64,000 bases of DNA from Isoetes taiwanensis (GCA_021234155.1 JAJEKV010000030.1:16670003-16734002), one strand, 5' to 3'. Shown: positions 10,240-23,179, counted from the first letter of the stretch. Notes: generated by a model from the sequence alone, not told the origin. A program made the numbers and translations.

Positions 10240-11760
10240 CACAATTAATATATTTTCATCTAAGGCATTTAAATGCTTGATAGGGCAAAGAATTTTGCCA
10301 ATTAACCATAATATATATTGATTGTATTAATATATTTTAAGAGTTCCACCTGCAATGTAGAATATATTGATTGTAGAATGTATCTTTCTACAATGTTCCA
10401 CCCGCGGGATGTACGATCAGCTTCAATTTGCGGGTTATCCACAGCTGGGCCTATCCGTTATGAAATCTGCGAGTTCCATGCCCGCAAATACTCTTTCGTG
10501 ATTTGCAAAAGTGTTGAAGGTTGATCTTGGTTATTTTGTGAAGCTTAAGTAAGCAACTCTCTGATAAAAACAAAATTTTCTTAGTCTCTGATAAGCTAGA
10601 AGCAACGATTGGGGCATTTGGTGTACAACTAGGGACAACTGATCTGGGAAATGTTATTATGAACACCCTATCTATTTTTGCATTTCGTTTGACAATTCAA
10701 TTATGATTTGCTTTGATGCTAAAGTGGGGTCGCGAGGATTTTCACTCGCTTTTGATTCTGTTTAATCCTCCTCAAGTCTTTGATGAAAATAAAATGTTGT
10801 AATGGTCTCAGGGGAAATCATTTTTCTAATAGGGATGTGTCATGCTTTCAAGCAAAGGTTTCTTCTGATTGGTCATTTAGATCAAGTATTTCTGACCCTC
10901 AAATTTATAGGTGGGAGCTTCATGAAATCAAGTTTGACTAGATTGTTTGTGCGAAGCTACAATGTGGGGGAGGTTGAGAGGTCCAAGTTGCATCTAAGGC
11001 GCCTGCCTTAGTACACCAAAGAAGCAAGCATGCATCATCTTTTCAAATATCTATCTCATTTTTTGACGTCAACCCATATCCATCTTTGCAATTCAGATCT
11101 AAGAGGACAATTGCTCAAAGCAACCTTCCAAATTGCCATACAAATGGATAAAAGTTTTAGAATCCTGAAATTCAAGATATACGTACTTGGTACCAAGTAC
11201 ATCGGTATAGAAATCCAGAGCAGCCCTTAATTATATATTCTTATTAACGTGCATAGCAATAGGGAGCAATAGGGAATGACTAAACGAACTTGCATAGCAT
11301 GTTCAAGTTACATCTAGAGCATGTGTATACCACCGAATCATATGTTATTCAACTATATGTTATTCAACTGCAAAAATGCCATTTCCTGCTATTTGAATCC
11401 GAAGGAAGTTTTATCTGCAAGTTATTCTTCAAGTGTGCATAACCATGTCAAAAATACTGTCAAGTTATTCTTCAAATGTGCAAAAAACAAAGTTTAAATT
11501 GAAACACACTTATTTGCTCCAAACGCACTTCAAAAGGAATCTTTGAAAGTGAGGGGTTGATTGAACATAACTTCCATGCAAAAATATTTAATAGCTATTT
11601 TCATCCTCCTAATTTAGAACAAAAAATAGTTACTTATATAAAGTGTTGCAAAAAAGGGGCAATAAAAAAATATAGCAAGGGTAGTAGAGTGACAAAGAAG
11701 TGATATATTCAAAGCTTGTGAAAATTTTACAAAATTATGAACAAAATTGTCCAAAATATA
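10240..11760. other. no gene seen
   Basis: AT-rich sequence with short unsupported reading frames. I see no domain, terminal repeat or tandem array here. Confidence 0.4.
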
Positions 11761-11814
11761 GGACATTTTGACAAACCCTCATCACCTGCACTTTCTGTTC
11801 TGTACATGTTCGAG

Positions 11815-14489
11815 TCATCGGACAAACTTACATTTTGCAGCAATATCAGGATGCATGTCATCCTCAGACTCATTTAATCCCGGATCACTTGAGCCTTCAT
11901 CCTCACCTTCACTCTCAAAACTGGATGTACTCGAACGATCGTCTTCCTCACTGTCTACAAGTGAGTATTCATCATCATCTTTTTTGGTCACCTTTCTAGG
12001 TTGTTTGTCTAATCCACATGCCGACCTTATTAAAGTTTGAGTGACCATACGTAACTTATTAGCAGCAGTCAGAACAAAGTCTTATGCAAGAACCTTTACT
12101 TCAGCTAGATCTATGAACAGTGTTTGCTTTGGATTTTGCTCTCTTTCCCACTCCTGTTTTTACCATCTCCAAAGTATAACTCCCATTGAAAACATTGGCA
12201 GCATTTGTTCTCATTCAGTGCACTTTTAATTGAGTGGGAATTCCATCTTCTCTTGTTACCTCCAGTACTTTAGCTAGCCAGAATGGCTTCCCAGATTCAT
12301 CATTATCAGCTGGGACAGCTATGAGCATTCCTTTCTGAATCTCTGAGACTGAACCAGATACCCCAGCAACTTGTTGTGTCGTGCGTCTGGGGCCATGTCA
12401 TCTTCATCTGAGCTAGCCATTATCTCTACATGTTTTTCTTGATTCTCAACTTGCATAGGGAGAGTTTGCCTAGATGGCCAGTTGAATGTAACTAGTCTTC
12501 GACCTTGTAATGAAGCTTGTAACATATTACGTTGCCGAGAAAAAACCATAAAGCATCTGCCTCCCCAAAGTGGTTAGAGCATGACTGAATACTTGTCTCA
12601 ATATAATCCAATGATTTGTTTGAGTCAAATGCTCTTCCCTCCTTTTTACTCTTTGTGATTTCTTTTCAAGCTTTTTAGAGGCATTTGCTCTGCAGAGAGC
12701 ATAGAAGTAGTATCGGGGATGGTGCAAATGAATTGAATATACCAGCTGCTGGCTGCCACTGCAAGGATGTGGCATATTTCTTTCCTTGTAAGATGGCTAT
12801 GGCCTTGCCATCTACAAGTGAGAATTTGATCTGATGCTGAAATGTAATGTTTCTCAAGGGCTCAATTGCATAGTGACCCAATTGATCTCTCCGAAAAATC
12901 CATTCCTTGAAATCATAAGTGACTCGATGTCTGGACGAGGATTGTAGGAATCTTGGATAACCTCAATCATTGCTGGCAGGCTGAGAGCTTTTTTTCGAGC
13001 AAGACGTTTAGAAAACCTACTGAACATCTGATCAATTTGATCATGTGTATGACCAACAAGCAGGAAACCAATCTTCACCTTTTTGAAGATTTGTTTCTCA
13101 ACTAGCATGGCACAGTAAGCAAACAATGCCTGATTCTTATTTTCTCTTGTCGTGTTGTCTAGCTGAAGATATAGAACCGGTGGTATATGTTCTAGATTAG
13201 AAAGAAGCTTATTCAATATTGTAATAGTGAGATTTGGATCAGCATGAATGTTTGGATAGTTCAAAAATGCCTTGCAAGATAGTTTCCCATTAAATACCAT
13301 AGCACCAACAACATGCAGGTGTATGAAATCTTCTTCAGGAGCATCCTTAGGCACATTGACAAAATGTAGTAGGGTGGTCTTCTTTTGGTCCATTCCATCA
13401 ATAACAACCGATATGTAGTTGAGTGGTTGTTCCAGTATTTTCTTCCTATGTTTTGTCAATTTTCTCCTTTCCAAAGATTGTTGTTCTCTGTGTTTGTATG
13501 CATCTGAAATGAAAATATGTCCAGGAAAGAACCTACTATTAAGTAGAACTAGGCAAGAACACGTTGTGGAAGCTTACTTTTAGTGTGAAGTGTCCTTGCA
13601 TTTTGTCTCTGAGCTTTTAATTCAGAGCATGTAGCACAAACAGACATCCGGTGCTTTCTAGGAATGGACACGCGAGAAAACTCTTTTTTCCAGAGCACAG
13701 TGAAGTAAGAGTAGCATACATGGCATTCTCCAGCCTCAACACACATATCCTTATAATTATTGTAGACTTCACGTTTCGTGAAGTTGTCACTCAAGTGGTA
13801 CATAGGACTGTTAGGGAGTTTCTCGCACGACTCCTTAAAGAAACCTTCCATCCAGGAAACAAGGGCATGAATTCTGGATATACTTCCTGAATGGCAGTAG
13901 TCATTAATGCCTGGATTCTTGTCAAGCCTTTTCTTCAGGCGGTCAAGTCGTCTGCTGCCTAAAGCATGAATCAATTTAAAGGCTGTTTGACAGACGGTGT
14001 GGCCACCAGCTGTGTAAGTAAACTTCTCACCATAATCTAGCCTAATATTGAAGGCTAAGTAGCCCCTTTGGTCTAGCAGAGTCATTGAACTGTAACTATC
14101 ACGAATCAACCTCAATTCCTTTAGTCCAATCTTAAGCAAACAACGTTGAGAACAACAATGCTTTGTATGTGTTGCCCTCAAGTGAGCCTCGCCCATAAGT
14201 TTCTTTCTTCTTTGGGATGTACATGCTTTCTTGTGTAAGTTTCGCTTAAGGTTTTTACTTGCAGGAGCTTTGAATTCGAACATAGAGTCTTGTGGCTTTG
14301 GTAGGTCCTCGTCTGAGAGATCAACATGAGGTGTTTCTTCGTCTGACACGGGAGCAACAGATGGTGTACTAGTAGATGCTGAGAGGTTTGGTGTGGGCAA
14401 GTCATGGGGGGAGGTGCTTTCCCTCTCTCTGGGAAGAGCAATTTTTTTGTGGTCCTTTTTATGATGGTCTTATGGTCTTTATCCCTCAA
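11815..14489 (-). pseudogene. transposase-like gene of the QLDN/GHTHxxxD (probable DUF7869) family, decayed
   Basis: Exon 1 (about 14,489-13,578) codes a Ser/Asp-rich start and a Cys/His-rich region (HCCSQRC, ECHVCYSYF, CATCSELK). A 74-nt GT-AG intron follows (13,577-13,504; donor GTAAGC, acceptor TTTCATTTCAG). Exon 2 (13,503 to about 12,870) holds the core: VVIDGMDQKK, LQLDNTTRENKN and GHTHDQIDQMFSRF, whose acidic residues fit a DDE/D-type nuclease. A frameshift near 12,870 leads to HQIKFSLVDGKA and SLQWQP. Further fragments are GKPFWLAKVLEV (about 12,270) and a Glu/Ser-rich tail (12,048-11,815). A homologous gene lies at 48.3-51.2 kb. The DUF7869 name is from memory of these motifs. Frame breaks make this copy non-functional. 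Confidence 0.6.
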
Positions 14490-14731
14490 TTTAGAAAGTT
14501 ATCAAAATGTACTACAATGTGATTAATGTATTATGCTACGAGTATAAGTAAGATTTGATTTCAAGTTCAAAGATTATATTTTAAAGTAAGATTTGATTTC
14601 ATGTTCAAAGATTATATTTTGAAGTTATTTTAGACTATTACAATTACATTTTTTGGCAATATCATTTTAGTTTAGCTGCTTCTTTTTATTTCTGGTTTTG
14701 TAAAAAGTACTACAATGTGATTAATGTACTA

Positions 14732-16674
14732 CTAGTAAAATGCCCACCATTGGTAGGCTTTTGTTAAATATGCAAACTCTGAATGAACACCGAATGTTTT
14801 GTGACCATGTGGGGCAACAAATGTTTACTCCAATGTGAATATGCCACTTTCAACAGATGCAACCACTGGGGCAACAAATGTTAAATCCAATGTGAATATG
14901 CCCCTTTCAACTGATGCAACCATATTAGAATACCAAATAGAATATGCAACCAAGTCTTAGACATGTGATGCATTTGGGGCATTTTGCGTTGGCAGCATTG
15001 CCATGAATGAAAAGGAAGGTTAAGGGACAGATGTGTAACTATGTTAATGGGCACAAATTCGAAAGTGGTTTAGGGTTGATTCCAATGTTCTCAATTGCTG
15101 GTTCAGATGTTGGATATCATGGGGCCAGAAATGCAGGGGAAAATAATATATGATCAGTAGGGACGATCCTTCAAAAGGAATGGAGAAGGTTGATATATTA
15201 CCTGGTCACAGCATCCTTGAGCCCTCTACATGCAACGCAACAAAATTGTTAGCTCTGTTCACTTATAAATAAATGAAAAAGTAATGTAGAGATCTCTACC
15301 AGATGTGCAAGTTACATGGTCTGAACAAAGGATATCTATCACCTACATAATTCAAAAGGGAAGTAAATCAAATGAATTAGGAAGGAACGACGCAAACAAA
15401 TCTCATCAAGCTAGCCATGCAAACATACAACATTAAAATAGAATATGCCATGTTCATGAGCATGAATTAAGACGAACCTCTACAGGATATAAATTTGATT
15501 GTGCTTACCTCACACTCCAGCTTGGCGAAGAGTATTAGATAGATGTTCCTCTGCTCTGTACAAAAAGCAAGCAAAAACAAAAATTATTATTGTTTCTCAA
15601 AGTTTAAACCCAACTAAATAAATAAAAGAAATAAAACCAAGAGGGCCAACCTGATAACGTGACAGCAAATATAATTTGGATTATGTTATGCTCGTACTCA
15701 AATTTAATAAACATGATAGCAATATTGGATTCTGCATTTGATAATATTGCATGGAGAAATCCTACATGAGTTCACATCTAGAAATCTGCAAAAAATAGGG
15801 AGGAAAAAACCAATGCACTTACCTGTTTTATGGCCTGAGCAGTCCAGAAGCTAAAGCAATTTGTGGCTAAATCTGATGCTAACAACTTGAGTTGCAAACC
15901 TCCTTATTTCCAATACAAATAAGCCCAGCCTGCAAAGGATATTGTTACCACTCCTTTCAACATTGGCAGAGAAACATAAGATGCAGCTCATTATTTCCCT
16001 TTAGGCCATGAGTAGATAGCTAACCTGGGGGCTCCAATATGCAGGCCTTTGATGGAGACAGCTACTCCTCTCCTGCTGAATTTGGGATCTGCTGCCGTCA
16101 TTATTTTTGTGTAAGCATCATGTCCAAGGCCAACATCTCTGATCCTTTTGAGCAACGTCTTATTGCATTTGAACAGACAGGAAGGGAACAGTGCTGACAA
16201 ATATTGACAATAAAATATCTTCTGCGGTGGAAGACCCAATGATGTTTTTGCAGACTATGAACCAGATTGTTTGACACATGCTACAGATGTAAATGGCAGA
16301 TAAAAGAGAGAGAGAATTGATTGCTTCCTGATCAAATGTTCCATTGGACTTGTGAATCATGATATCTAAGACGTGCCAAGACATAAAAATCAAGCCATGA
16401 CAGAGCTCATCTTATTTAACATGATCGCACCCACCCCAATCTTTGGGAAGCAAAGCAAAATCATAGGGCCTAGGTTTTCCCTTGGGCACCGTGGCCGCCA
16501 TAGCCACAAAAAACGCACAGAACCCTAATACGTCCAAACCCCCTTTTTTTTTTGCTTTTTTTTTATCTAAAAAGGCTTGTAACGTGACATCATCTACACC
16601 ATTGGGTAGATTAATCCGGACCGCCCAATTTAGGGCGCGATGCACTACTTACACCAAAACATTATAATATAAGA
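14732..16674 (-). mobile_element. Helitron 1, non-autonomous (1,943 bp)
   Basis: Read on the minus strand it begins TCTTATATTATAATG at 16,674 and ends with a hairpin (GCCTACC-AAT-GGTGGGC, about 14,741-14,757) followed by CTAG at 14,735-14,732. It is inserted between A (14,731) and T (16,675), as Helitrons do. The joined flanks, TTAATGTACTA plus TGCTACGAGTATAAG, match an uninterrupted paralogous site at about 14,510-14,552 (TTAATGTATTA then TGCTACGAGTATAAG), which fixes both ends exactly. It carries no Rep/helicase gene and only short reading frames. Confidence 0.85.
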
Positions 16675-16857
16675 TGCTACGAGTATAAGTAAGACCATAT
16701 AGCATTTAAAGCCTAGAATGTTCATAGTTGCAAAGTGGTTGGCAATGTTTAACTACAATGTAAGAAATCAATCAATGTAAAACTACCAATCACATAATGT
16801 TTATTAAAATCCAACAAAAATTAGTTCCATAAAGTGAAATGAGTTGTAACTCTGTTA

Positions 16858-18495
16858 AAAGACATGCAATAAGCTATCCAGAAGATTGTCACTAAACACT
16901 GGCTGGAGAAGTGACATGTCAATGGAGGGATCTCTGTGAAGCTTTGACTGGAAGATGTAGAACATATGCTTGCATGGGATGAAGCTTCCCTTTGCAACCC
17001 TCTTCTGATAATCAGGACAGGTGCATGAAGGCTCTTTCTTGATGCTAACAATATACACATTGCCATTTCTGTTCAAACTGAAGTCCACATGTCTCTTATG
17101 AACAATCACATTACTTAGAACTGAGACATTGATGTCTTTGCTTTGCTCCAAATTTAGTTCTGCAACTCTACTAAGTTTAGTCCTTCTGTTTACACGCTTA
17201 CCATCACGTCTCATGATAGAGTGTTGACTTCCAGGACTGTGAACATACTGAACATCGTCATTTTGATGGGTATATGTGGTTCTACTCAATCCTTCCAGAT
17301 TATAGCCATCCTTTTCTAAAGTCTCGAGCTCGTTAGGCTTAAGTTTGACACCCTTATGTACTGGCCACGAAACAGGACGATTGGGTGTGGAAACCATATC
17401 AGCATTTGGGTAGCATGTGCACCTATAGTTATCAGGACAAAACAAAAAAAATTGCTCGCATGTTCCTCCTCTATAAGACCTTATACCATAATACGATGGC
17501 GCTGCAACTGATGATAGGCCCTTGTTAATCAATTTGTCACATTTTTTACCATTTACTGAAACCCTGCCTTGACATCTCACTTTACTGCCAACATTTGTTC
17601 TACGAATGGCCTAGTTGGTATCAAAGATTTCTCTCTCATTTACGTCAATAGAATTTGACCCAAATAAATTTTTGACTACTGGATCTGTTTCTGCTACTCT
17701 AGGTATATTTCTTGCTTACTTGTATGGTCTACGTGTTCCAAACTCACCTGTGGTTGTGGAGGTGTTCATGCATTTTCTCTTTGATATTGTTTGATCATTC
17801 CCACTAGAACCACACTGAAATATTGGTAAACCCTGTCCGCTAACTTCCTGAATAACTGCATCAGTAAGCTCCTTACTCTTGATCCCACTACTTAATCTAC
17901 CTTGCAACCTTGAGAAAAGTGTAGATATTCCTGGTCCTGATCCAACAAAGTTATGGTCGAGGTGTGACTTGTATTTACTACTTTATAAGATAGCTTCTGT
18001 CAAATCAAACAAATTAGCATCATACAGAGTTAAAGTTTTTTTTATAACCTGTAGCTGCTAACCAACTTGCATGTCTACTTTCAGACAAATTAGTATCAGG
18101 TATATGCATAGCATCTTCTATTGAGGCACAAGCTTTCATATAATTTCCCCATCGGCTCACCCTCTAATGCCATCAAGCCATCCACGAACACAATGCATTG
18201 ACATTTGATGCAGAAGCCTTCTCTGAAGCCAACCTGTCATATAAAGGTACAATTCATTTGGATTATCCGAGTTTCTCCATTCTCTGCAGACTTTCATAAA
18301 CTCCTCTCTATATTCAGGACTGAGATGCTTCTTGGCCTGCCTCTGCATACATTGTTCAAAGTGAAAGACACAAGAGCGCTCTTTTTCACACACTTCTTTA
18401 CCCTCAAAGAAAACATCTCTAACTGCTATCCAATTTGCCTGAGCTTCATCAGCCATAAATCCATGAAATTGAGCAGGCTGGGTATGCAAGAATAG
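16858..18495 (-). pseudogene. MULE-type transposase remnant with SWIM zinc finger
   Basis: From the 5' side it reads MADEAQANW, then VCEKERSCVFHFEQC (about 18,450-18,330). Next come RWGNYMKAC and TNLSESRHASWL (about 18,150-18,065), with a GTTATA donor after it. A Cys-rich part follows, and finally a SWIM finger CTCPDY...CKHMFYIF at about 17,020-16,950, ending at 16,858. This domain order is that of MULE/FAR1-like transposases, which cut and paste DNA at long terminal inverted repeats. The catalytic N-terminal half is missing: at about 18,480-18,495 the sequence joins a Ty3/gypsy reverse transcriptase on the same strand. Intron-like gaps and stops separate the blocks. Confidence 0.65.
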
Positions 18496-19872
18496 GTGCT
18501 GCTGTAAAAGCATGCTTCAGAGTGATGAATGCTGATTCTGCTTCAATTGTCCACGTAAAAGGAGCATCCTTCCTGGTGAGACGTGTCAAAGGCAAGACGA
18601 TCTCCGAATAGTCCTTGATGAAGCGGCGATAAAAATTGGCAAACCCCCAAAAGCACTGTACATCTTTAACCGAGGAAGGTGTTTCCCAATCAAGAACTGT
18701 GCTGACCTTCTCTAGATCTATGGTAACACCCTGAGACATGATGCGATAGCCCAGAAACTCGACATTGTCCTGCTTGAACTGACACTTCTCCAGCTTGGCA
18801 TAAAGTCCATGTACCCATAGCTTCTGAAGGACCTTCCTTACATGTTCTTCGTGCTCCTCCAAAGTCTTCGAATAAACTAGAATATCATCTAGATAGATGA
18901 TAACAAAAAGATCCAAAAACTCCCGAAAAACATCGTTAGCCATGTGCTAAAAGACCGTTGGAGCATTGGTAAGGCCGAAAGGCATGACGGTATACTTGAA
19001 ATGACCATATCGAGTTTGAAAGGCTGTCTTCCACTCATATGCGGATAAGATTATAGGCATCTCGAAGATCAATTTTCGTGAAGTATCGTGCACCTTGTAG
19101 CCGCTCAAGTAACTCTGGAATCAGAGGGAGAGGATACCAATTACACACTGTGATCTTGTTAAGGCCGCGATAATCCACAACCAACCGCAAAGAACCATCC
19201 TTCTTGGAAACAAAGAAGATGGCAGCTCATGCGGGTGACTGAGAATGTCAAATAAACCCAGTTGCAAGATTCTCCTTGATAGGTCCGCGAAGTCTCCAAT
19301 TCTGTTGGCAACAAGCCATAGATAGGGCAAAATGGCGGTGTCATCCCTGGCTGAAGATCAATGGGGCAGTCATAAGGACGATGCTCTGGAAGCTTGCTGA
19401 CTTTGACCTTATCATAAACATCGCCAAAATCCTCGTACTTATCAGGAAGGACATGAGCAGACGTTTCTGAAGCAGAGCTAGTCGAAGGATGGACTTGGAT
19501 TGCAAATGCTGATCTAGGATCTTGCCTACCAGATCTAATAAAATTGTGAAGAGAGATCTTCGAGATATGGAGCTGAGGGCGCGAAGAAGCCTCTACAGAA
19601 GCAGGATCAAGAACATGCGAGTGCAGAAACATGAGCAGAAGTAGGAGCAACTGGGACAGGAACAAGAAATGGAGCTGGAGCAGGGACTGGAGCAAGAACT
19701 GGAGCAGGAGCAGAAATTGGAACTGGAGCAGGAGCTGGAGCTGGAGCTGGGACATCATCAAGAACATGGTCAGAATCTGGGGCATGAACTGGAGCAGATG
19801 CACGAGTCGAATCAGAACATGGAGCAGAAACAGGAACAGCAAGGACGGAATCAGGGGCCCACGATACTGCAC
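18490..19872 (-). pseudogene. Ty3/gypsy reverse transcriptase region, frameshifted and 3' truncated
   Basis: The conserved entry block YEDFGDVY, LPEHRPYDCPIDL, PPFCPIYGL (about 19,440-19,300) leads to a [17 protein letters not shown]-type block near 19,170-19,125. The catalytic YLDDILVYSK lies at about 18,900 and FLGYRIMSQGV and FYRRFIKDYS (18,760-18,600) complete the RT and connection. The frame shifts near 19,220 and again near 18,945, and the copy stops at APILAYP. Upstream (19,630-19,860) a (GGAGCT/GGAGCA)n-like stretch separates RT from protease and reads as a Leu/Gln-rich linker. Confidence 0.8.
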
Positions 19873-19960
19873 GTATCGAGGTCGATGTTGTTGTAGAGAC
19901 CTGATCTACAGAAGAACTGGAACTGGAGCTAGAACCAGCAAATCGAAATGATCTAGTACG

Positions 19961-20362
19961 TCAATCAATCTGTGGGTTATGTAGCTCGAGCCAGGGCAGA
20001 CCCAAGACTATTGGCGCATGTGGGCTAGCGATGAGATTGAAGGAAATACTACAGGAAACTCGCTCGAACAAAACCTGAAGAGGTGCAGTACATTCTGTGA
20101 CTGCACCCGAGAAGATCTCCCGTCCATCAATCACTTCGACAGAACCAGGATGCTCGACCTTGCTTCTAGGAATGGCGTGCTTACTGGCGAATGCACTATC
20201 TATAAAACAAGCATTTGCACCACAATCAAGTTGCGCCAACACTTGCAATCTTCCAGCCTCTGATTTTAATGATATAGGGATGAAGAATGCCTTGCTGACC
20301 TTATCCGATGGAATAAACATGCAAGAAGTGTGGAAGGAGTCTGAGAAAAGGTGGTCAGCCAA
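19961..20362 (-). pseudogene. Ty3/gypsy retropepsin-like protease
   Basis: About 133 residues. The active-site block is AQLDCGANACFID, with DCG where DSG or DTG is usual, and the flap/end block is APIVLGLPWLELHNP. This aspartic protease would cleave the Gag-Pol polyprotein. It lies between gag and RT in the expected order. DCG occurs in some Ty3 lineages, so it is not by itself a sign of decay. Confidence 0.75.
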
Positions 20363-20375
20363 CGAGAGACTCCTA

Positions 20376-21250
20376 CTACTCGGACCAGCCCTTGAAGTTT
20401 TCCGACTGATTTGGGCGCTTCACAGGGCATCCACGAGCAATATGGCTAGCTCCTCCACAGTAGAGGCAAAGATTAACCTCTCTCCGGCACTGCTTCTCGG
20501 CGGCAGATAAAGGTCCTCGAACTGCCCTATCAATCTGCATAGGCTCAGCTCTGGATCTACTGGATTCTATAGATGAAACTGAGGAGGACGTAGCTATAGG
20601 CGCTTGTGTGATTGGGAAGACCTGGCTACGTCTCTCCTGCCTACCGATTATCACTTCGAACTTGAGGATCCTCCATAACAACATATCTTTCACATCCTCT
20701 CGTAACCCCCTTCGGAAACAATCTCGAAGTGCAACATCATCCCAGGCAGTATCTACCGCAATTTGACGAAATTCTGATGCATATATTGAAGCTGGACGAG
20801 AGCCTTGCCTTAGATTGTAAAGTTTTGTGACTGTTGTGCGTTGACGATCGGTATCTCCAAAGCATGCCTCGAGCTCTGCAGTGAAAGCAGCAAAATCTTG
20901 CAACTCTGGGGCTCCTTTCTCCAATAAAGGAGCAAACCAACTTAGAGCTGGCCCTGTGAGGAGAGAACCAATCAGCCCAACTTGTTCCTAGGCCGTGGGA
21001 TATCTATGAGGATGAAGTTGAATCACAAGCCTAATCTGATTCAAAAAACCACGGAGCTTGGACCGAGTGCCGTCAAACTTCTCTGGCAGGCTGATCTTAG
21101 GCTCTGATAGCCTCAATCCCGAGCTAGAAGCAGATTCATGTGAAGCAACGCGTTCCTTAAGCTCTTTATTGTCCAACTGCAACTGCTGGCATACTTGAAC
21201 AAGCTGCTGGACCTGCTGTAATAAAGTCGAAACCTCCTCCATAGATATAA
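20376..21250 (-). pseudogene. Ty3/gypsy gag with zinc knuckle, interrupted
   Basis: The start MEEVSTLLQQVQQL at about 21,243 begins a coiled-coil-like segment. Next is FDGTRSKLRGFLNQI, the usual start of the plant Ty3 capsid domain. A stop interrupts at about 20,990, and the frame resumes with ELEACFGD and LRQGSRPASIYASEF. A CCHC knuckle CLYCGGASHIARGC lies at about 20,460. Gag forms the particle and packages RNA. Confidence 0.75.
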
Positions 21251-21296
21251 AATCACCAAATATGAGCAAAAAAATGCTTAGGATCAGAGCGAGCAA

Positions 21297-22230
21297 GAAC
21301 CGGTAAGGGATTCCGGTTCAAACTATCACGAACCTACGTGAGAACAAGGAAAGTACGCGGAAAATATGCAAGAAATACAGAAGAAATACGTCAAGGTCGG
21401 CAAAATCTGATATATGAACAAGAATCAAGAGTACAATGGCCCGAAGGCAAGCAGGTATTAGTCCTGTACGTCCTGGTACAGGAGTATTCATGCACACCAT
21501 GGATCAAGGCAGGAACAAGATGCCAGGTCAAGGTCAAGGTCAAGCATCAGGTAGCAAACCCCCTCCGAAGACCACGCCAAAGACCACGACGAAGACCACG
21601 CCAAAGAAGAGACAGAGAACAGATAAATGACGCACCTACAGAAGTACAGTCAGCACTCAGCGTGATTCCAGGCACGAAAAGAAGGCACCGCCAGATTTCC
21701 TGAAAATCAGGCTTTGATCAAGGAGTTGGTAGAGAAATCTGCCAAACACCTATTTTGGGCCCAAGGCCATTGTACTATATATATGAGTAGAGTTAGAACT
21801 CAATTTTCTAGATGAGTTTTAGTCCTTGTCTCTAGTTTTTCTCTCGTTTCCGAGAGCTCATGTACACTCAGTTATATCAAAGAAGCATCATTATCTTCAC
21901 TGTTTGTTGTTCTTTCCTGTTTTTCCTTTTCTGTTCCTTTGCAAATCCCATGTGATACTCAGCCAGGATTGAGGGCTATCTTACAGGAGATCCCGAACCC
22001 AGACCCTAAACAGCAGGAACACGAGACAGATGCCTAGAAGGCACGAGACTGGCGTTGAACCAGAATGGTTCGACAAGAAGGAGGTGCCTCCTTATATATC
22101 TAGGCTAACGGTCAGGATCGCGCCACTCCAACGGATGAGATCGCGCCAAGTGTCGTGCATGCATCAAGGTTCTAGAATATTCTAGAACTTCCTAGAGATA
22201 ATCCCACATATGAGGAAGACGTGAAGGAAT
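21297..22230 (-). other. probable gypsy leader and 5' LTR-like region
   Basis: No coding support. A minus-strand TATA-like sequence (GATATATAAGG, about 22,100-22,090) lies some 850 bp upstream of gag and could be the LTR promoter. The LTR ends and the primer-binding site could not be identified because no second LTR is present. Confidence 0.35.
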
Positions 22231-22240
22231 GTCTTCAATA

Positions 22241-22325
22241 AATATTGGTCGCGCACTTGGCAAGGGTCTGTGACTCGCAATTGGAAGGTTGCAAGTTCAA
22301 ACTCTGTCTTGTGCAACTACTATTT
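22241..22325 (+). repeat. tRNA-derived SINE-like head
   Basis: The sequence has an A-box-like GCGCACTTGGCAAGG and, about 40 bases on, a B-box-like CAAGTTCAAACTC, the spacing of a pol III internal promoter. Flanks show no acceptor stem pairing, so a SINE head is more likely than a tRNA gene. The tail was not identified. Confidence 0.45.
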
Positions 22326-22835
22326 TGCATCCGTGTGACGACCACATATGAGTATAATGTTCGTATGATACGAATATCCGTATGGTCGTCACAGGGCCCA
22401 ACAAAAATTACTTATTCTTCGAGATTGCTATAAATTCCACCCAAAGCCATTCAAATTGCGAATTTGTAGCAGAGTTTCCTAGATCTTATCTTGATGAATA
22501 TCATAGAGCTAGCAGGAATGATAGGACAAAATCAAGAAGGTACGGGGCCATTTTTGCCGTGTTCCTTCAAAGTGTTCTCCCAAGTGCCTTAGTACACTAC
22601 TTATTCATGTGTCATCTTTTAGTATAGTTCTGTCTACGGGGTTCTTTCTTGAGCCCATCTCTTGCCTTTGCAATGCATGTCATTGCAAGCTAAAGCAAAG
22701 TCGGTACAGAAAAATATAGATTTTACAAAGTAAGCATTCCAACCTTCCTTTCTTTCAGATAATATGCCTTAGTCTATTTAACAATTGATATATAGGTCAA
22801 CGATGGAATATATAATAACAATGCCCTCGATATCA

Positions 22836-22858
22836 GGGTAAAAGTATGCTGGTGGGTA
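22836..22858 (+). repeat. left terminal inverted repeat (23 bp)
   Basis: Starts GGGTAAAAGTATGC and is the exact reverse complement of 30,485-30,507. It is preceded by ATCA. Confidence 0.95.
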
Positions 22859-23179
22859 GCAAATAAATGCGAGCCCAGCACCAGCACCAGCACCCAAAAT
22901 ACATTTTTTCCACCCTTCATACATTTTTTTCCCACCCTTCACCTATATAGTACCACCTATTGTCTGCACGTCTAGTCGTCTAGCCCGTACCCGTTTATAC
23001 AATCATTACCTGTTTGCCGCCCGCGGTAATGAATGCGACCCCTGCAATCTGTAACTAGTAGACAAACTAACTTTCAAATTTGAGTTTTCCAAATCTCTCT
23101 TCCCCAACTTTCTCTACTCCGGCCAAGCAACCCGCGAATTCGTGCTCTCGGATTTCCACAATAAACAAACAGATCAACC

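Larger units (their letters stand above)
18480..22230 (-). mobile_element. truncated Ty3/gypsy LTR retrotransposon
   Basis: In order on the minus strand it holds a possible 5' LTR/leader (about 22,230-21,297), gag (21,250-20,376), protease (20,362-19,961), a low-complexity linker and reverse transcriptase to about 18,490. It ends abruptly inside the start of RNase H at the MULE junction, so RNase H, integrase and the 3' LTR are absent. With no second LTR, the LTR edges cannot be set from the sequence. Confidence 0.8.

Noticed and set aside
16412-16645. 77-codon minus-strand frame near the Helitron 1 5' end
   Set aside because: It overlaps the Helitron terminal region and a homopolymer run; no homology was recognised.
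19631-19951. Plus-strand Trp/Ser/Arg- and Glu/Leu-rich frames
   Set aside because: They are antisense readings of the low-complexity linker between gypsy protease and reverse transcriptase.
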